This document shows positions 6,801 to 7,617 of a stretch of DNA of 7,617 nt, one piece after another. This DNA is from Opitutales bacterium (GTDB taxonomy: Bacteria > Verrucomicrobiota > Verrucomicrobiia > Opitutales > Oceanipulchritudinaceae): the NCBI GenBank assembly GCA_007123395.1, contig SKLD01000422.1, positions 1 through 7,617 of the forward strand, read 5' to 3'. The notes beneath the pieces are model-generated. The model saw nothing but the letters and a program-made list of their open reading frames with translations, was not told the DNA's origin and made no database searches. Numbering within the stretch: the stretch's first letter is position 1; the number at the start of each line of letters is the position of its first letter. The translations under genes were made by a program, and so were the position numbers.

Positions 6801-7415
6801 GGACCGTTCAGTCCGACAGGGCTCGCGGGAGCCTTTGAACTCACGGGCGGCGCCCTCGATTTCGAAGCTTTCACCATCTATGCTCTGGGTGCTGCCGTCG
6901 CCTTTGGCACGCAGGAGAACTACCTTAGCGCCATGACGGAGATGGCGTTCTCCGACTATCGCCTCGCAGGCGGCGTTTTCTTCGGGCGCACATGCACGCT
7001 CGCCCCTATCGAACTATGGGATCCCGAGGTCGCCGATCTGCTCGGCCCGCCCGACCCCACCTTCACCGGGGCCTATGTTTACGGCGAAGGCTGGATACCG
7101 ATCTCCGAAGCTCTCCTCGGTATTCCCGCCTCCTGTATGTTCCGCATTTCCGCGGGTGTCGGCGCGGGAGCTTTTTACTTCGCCGAGGGACCAACTTACG
7201 GAGGTCGTCTCTTCGCCGGCATCAGCGGCGACGCGCTTTGCCTCGTCTCCATCAAGGGTGAGGCCCGGCTCGTCGGCGTGAAACAGGGCGACGATTTCCG
7301 CTTCTCGGGCAGCGGTAAGGTCGCCGGCAGCGCGGGCAAGTGCCGCTTCTGCGTGCGCTTTTCCAAAACCGTTAACCTCAGTTACATCGACGGCAGCTGG
7401 AGCGTCGACTATTGA
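729..7415 (+). CDS. Giant (2228 aa) exported multidomain protein, family not recognised
   Basis: The product is unrecognised. It begins with a basic stretch (RRRGFVR, residues 13-19) and a moderately hydrophobic segment ending in SPLAA (32-36), consistent with an export signal cleaved near residue 36. Then come seven beta-propeller blades (about 54-386), three similar beta-rich units (387-880), a mostly-beta region (881-1526), a long helical or coiled-coil region (1527-1937) and a Gly- and aromatic-rich beta C-terminus (1938-2228). No catalytic motif, internal transmembrane helix, LPXTG or PEP-CTERM anchor is seen. The final residues (SWSVDY) alternate hydrophobic and polar and end in Tyr, as outer-membrane beta strands do. 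The sequence is acidic, rich in Asp and Glu. The frame is intact over 6.7 kb, and a TGA at 723-725 in the same frame fixes the ATG at 729 as the earliest start. The gene is preceded by a probable terminator and its stop overlaps the next start, so it is likely the first gene of its own operon. A secreted or surface structural or binding role is inferred only. That it is a real gene is near certain; function is unknown. Confidence 0.93.
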   Translation: MKLNSCPALSFLRRRGFVRTAAVLGLSVTTASPLAADCTPGVWDASFGDPGAGGSVRVLAHQGRTSDNLMVAGGFFSEIDGVAAGRVARWDGSSWAPLGDGFSSGTVWALSTDSPTFFQVIAGMTSGDRVYGWNGTEWSTLGGGFSSGVVYDFLTADVGSGTRLLAAGSFTSPARVAQYNSSSDTWEPLGGGFANGSVRALAEFGFGNARAVYAAGSFTTDGGSPADRIARWNGSAWAPVGGSPFENGIIYALAVFDDGTGPHLYAGGSFTVENGSVADRVARWNGTEWEAVEGGFASGTVWTLEVIDDGNGPALYAGGSQPGRISRWSGEPGAGWENVGQETSGTVYALTAWGESRADLYVGGFFSSMGGEDASNMARMSGCAPMYRTASPISAEIDSFTAPDFNGLIISSDADNPDPEYERDAIRVEADVTFRKTFGLSASGQFRVAFQVLDADGKALPLQGSTGPDHRVLTGWRSVSFSFLGPTTQSETFTANLRPDGEFPPFEAVRLRATVVQCLDPYDSSFGCGEKVLDQNTTGAATVMHFANMDSDDDALNVRPRLTGLSFQRRHIIDTAENEEYFRLRAVFGVLRYDGFEGADDGPDPVDFHFDITVRDGNGTVVPLENDRITATRNIRRWSGSNPRQPSNTTEEAFIDFRPAGQLDSSAGPFSVTVVFSHTENPAAPSGEEVMQHIETTAEDQQLLHFNGDLFFDDIRFIITDISSTPSVTGSGGLNSIEVSLDVAESGAHAAKVPDQSLGSGDPLTVRLMDTGRAVVMDGSRSVRPTSGDPLDAVTDVNGIRFYRFSATADSAGVSIPATFLLLPAGFTFRAEVQESGPQRAFSFILLPGEGPLDENLHPAFNPSQTYSESNRAVIHDDARPIAYYAESVTWNTSGGHIELGGVEPLYVNEARYAQLEAWVEAEILEPEDARRLSNKGHYRQVASVSGPVRIRGTGGGFGGIEAQLVYGGGGYQPHFPRTGQVRWGGGAMVLEDGEVRVDDSFLAGVSNIEIKYGQTCPEADCDDGDGTKTIFFVPDDDRLAFTSDGGLHASGQLSGHNDLQWGAVGSGNYAYNVIDATRGNLHIAGHQARHSESVVPAGEKPALILYAGVDPESVNQYERLGQREYADGFGDYAGVNIRVPDDAPGIAVSRIGGKEIPFSLTDRSKFYVRERGVTGIYEEVPGTFGAPDGELELYGYDFTFDRYGLNFEFGDNLLSITNGSVTVPFPSDFTQAFEGLTFTCLGAPDSADPPEGEEDPLPLAYWQASFFTRAIEFAQDPANLCGDADAFLTLGLSVPFAALDTTAHGVVGFLPSGNIMSWAEAQAENLPGLTSRLPLPPGISLAGPEEETYHLDPVSELYFNDYRTHDGDGATGFITFATTTAVPFFQDLQVQVMTSAQADVENAVIYLAGGWPSDGWRNGDLHFFTSSTFDQAHRAFPDGVALDDYRTADEESDDVYLVRAVQNWLDVVNFNYPLLWSNTLRTFRSQETLNEDLLVVEVNHRVERMSPRNVELIFGATYDGLPQVNLASIAVSAIDEGTGAASALIEAVGENGRGIIDSLGGGIDSASDLLRDRMDLLFGPMLDNALDSVIDPAYAALVDAFDTVQSTADDMDQLQDEWAAERLAVLEEFLTGSVGGAEDTLVGALTQLDGVVADADGLLGQVDQRLARIQLFIAAMIDEVQLDIDGVPMPNFNPNHEALINEAMDALPLPGLLAEIEGERQIIRSFAELLVQQLSPGIAGALGAADEILGELEERLEALLERAEPTIDRIVAVLERADEEVQNVRDLLADGSAYANEIRAMFASAQGEIEDLAEEVRDAIDDFFQTIEDNRPPTPVGDFVSQVRSPFDDFDPEEIKERIRQEVRDRFYQTAVIDEVQQFLKAKLHEVDAIIQDAVDTALHTINHTIRDFLSDAVAELDDTINGVIGPLGDYIGAGDIAGYAHIQGEALRLLRLDGAFEWKVPKELTFQGYLQIRQFDAEGPAAACGPVGDPFNEVEIGAVDVPLGWISDGMRADVMTRFSFETGPFSPTGLAGAFELTGGALDFEAFTIYALGAAVAFGTQENYLSAMTEMAFSDYRLAGGVFFGRTCTLAPIELWDPEVADLLGPPDPTFTGAYVYGEGWIPISEALLGIPASCMFRISAGVGAGAFYFAEGPTYGGRLFAGISGDALCLVSIKGEARLVGVKQGDDFRFSGSGKVAGSAGKCRFCVRFSKTVNLSYIDGSWSVDY
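888..1886 (+). repeat. Seven tandem beta-propeller blade repeats (N-terminal domain)
   Basis: Residues 54-386 divide into seven repeats of 42-52 residues. Each opens with a G(S/T)V-x-AL-like strand, passes through a YAGGSF-like strand, then a (R)VARWNG turn and a W-x-P/V-GGGF strand. Approximate blades are 54-104, 105-147, 148-195, 196-247, 248-298, 299-344 and 345-386. The RWNG core is clearest in blades 1, 4 and 5; blade 2 has GWNG, blade 3 QYNS, blade 6 RWSG and blade 7 the degenerate RMSG. Seven units match a closed seven-bladed propeller. The pattern resembles Rax2/Kelch-like propellers of secreted and surface proteins, which usually bind proteins or glycans; that likeness is by eye only. 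Cys383 ends the last blade. Confidence 0.8.
1887..3368 (+). repeat. Three tandem beta-sandwich-like units of about 155-170 residues
   Basis: Residues 387-556, 557-713 and 714-880 look like three diverged copies of one beta-rich module. Shared landmarks are an alternating strand at the start (AEIDSF at 395, LTGLSF at 562, FIITDIS at 717), a central hairpin (ADGKALPL at 455, GNGTVVPL at 617, TGRAVVM at 771), a strand after RP-x-G in the first two copies, a GEKV/GEEV turn in the first two copies, and a closing strand (VMHFANMD around 545, LLHFNGDL around 705, VIHDDARP around 876). Spacing between equivalent landmarks is roughly 153-171 residues. The third copy is the most diverged. The fold is inferred from strand alternation; it may be Ig- or CARDB-like, but no family is recognised. 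Confidence 0.55.
3369..5306 (+). other. Unassigned mostly-beta region of the giant protein
   Basis: Residues 881-1526 show predominantly alternating hydrophobic and polar stretches with glycine turns, including a Gly-rich patch around 953-975 (GTGGGFGG and YGGGGY). There is one clear helical insertion near residues 907-930 (YAQLEAWVEAEILEPEDARR). A short acidic loop is bracketed by C1017 and C1022 and followed by DDGDGT. A strand pair (VTVPFP and LTFTC, about residues 1222-1241) ends in C1241, before a Pro- and Glu-rich linker. The later part (about 1390-1515) mixes beta strands with Trp-, Phe- and Tyr-rich segments such as YLAGGWPSDGW. I recognise no family or active site here. Confidence 0.5.
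5307..6539 (+). other. Long amphipathic helical / coiled-coil region of the giant protein
   Basis: Residues 1527-1937 switch sharply from beta-type sequence to almost pure helix-forming sequence: Ala, Leu, Glu, Asp and Arg dominate, and hydrophobic residues recur at heptad-like spacing. The best coiled-coil stretch is about 1748-1831 (for example LGELEERLEALLERAE from 1750). It ends at a PPTP linker (1833-1836), followed by a second helical block to about 1935. Prolines and glycines mark probable breaks around 1640-1670 and at 1833. No predicted membrane helix is present because charged residues are too frequent. A stalk, a helical hairpin or an apolipoprotein-like lipid-contacting surface would all fit; none can be chosen from sequence. 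Confidence 0.65.
6540..7412 (+). other. C-terminal beta-rich domain with OMP-like last strand
   Basis: Residues 1938-2228 consist of many short alternating strands separated by Gly, Asp and Asn turns, for example TFQGYLQIRQ, GAYVYGEGW and AGVGAGAFYF. Cysteines are at C2089 (FGRTC) and as a CxxC pair at C2205/C2208 near the end. The last residues, ending SWSVDY, place Tyr at the terminus with hydrophobic Val, Trp and Ile at positions 3, 5 and 9 from the end. This resembles the beta-signal recognised by the BAM complex. It could be an outer-membrane barrel or simply a soluble beta domain; the cysteines are somewhat against a classical barrel. Confidence 0.5.
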
Positions 7416-7617
7416 TGACCATGCGACACCGATTCTATTTATTTGCCATCCTTTCGGCTTTCACCGCCGCGCATGCGGGAGAGGATATCGACTTTCTCTA
7501 TACCGCCGGCACTGTCACGCAAAATGCCGCGGGCGAACCGTGGGCCTACATTGCATGGCAGAGCACCGGCGCGGGCGTGCCGCGCGGCCCGTTCTCCGTA
7601 CATGCCAAGCCGGGCGG
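7415..7617 (+). CDS. Exported protein, translationally coupled to the giant gene (partial, 3' end missing)
   Basis: An open frame starts with the ATG at 7415, sharing one base with the TGA of the preceding gene (TGATG at 7413-7417), and stays open to the window edge (67 full codons). It begins MTMRHRF, then a hydrophobic core (YLFAILSAFTAA, residues 8-19) and a good signal peptidase I site after AHA (19-21), so the mature protein would start near GEDIDF. A second ATG at 7421 is an alternative start. GGAG at 7399-7402 is a possible Shine-Dalgarno about 12 nt before the first ATG. The visible mature part (DFLYTAGTV..., then WAYIAWQ) looks beta-rich and extracytoplasmic; I do not recognise the family. 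Overlap and matching export signals suggest it works with the giant protein, perhaps as a subunit of the same surface assembly, but this is inference. Confidence 0.85.
   Translation, partial: MTMRHRFYLFAILSAFTAAHAGEDIDFLYTAGTVTQNAAGEPWAYIAWQSTGAGVPRGPFSVHAKPG

Overview
The window is GC-rich (clearly above 55% by eye) and densely coding on the plus strand. It reads like a Gram-negative bacterium with large secreted proteins. N-terminal propeller repeats of this 'ARWNG.. W..VGGG' style are often seen in Planctomycetota, Verrucomicrobiota and Bacteroidota. A PVC-group host is my best guess, but it is a weak inference and nothing here fixes the taxon.

Layout: positions 1-44 probably hold the last codons of an upstream gene, which overlaps the next start by ATGA. 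Positions 41-469 encode a complete CrcB/FluC fluoride channel and are the only part with a firm functional assignment. A 259-bp gap (470-728) follows, with a plausible intrinsic terminator at 551-584. It separates the fluoride-channel unit from the locus downstream.

Positions 729-7415, nearly nine tenths of the window, are one uninterrupted gene for a 2228-residue exported protein that I cannot assign to a named family. From N to C terminus it has a signal peptide with a Tat-like twin-arginine motif, seven beta-propeller blades (about residues 54-386), three tandem beta-sandwich-like units of roughly 155-170 residues (387-880), a long mostly-beta region (881-1526), about 410 residues of nearly pure amphipathic helix or coiled coil (1527-1937), and a glycine- and aromatic-rich beta C-terminus (1938-2228) that ends in a tyrosine with alternating hydrophobic residues.

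The stop codon of this gene overlaps the start of another exported protein (TGATG at 7413-7417), which runs off the right edge. The two are probably co-translated as a secreted or cell-surface pair. This pair is the candidate undescribed system. Its function cannot be read from the sequence; the architecture suggests an extracytoplasmic structural or binding assembly, not an enzyme. No RNA genes, CRISPR arrays, insertion sequences or attachment sites were seen.
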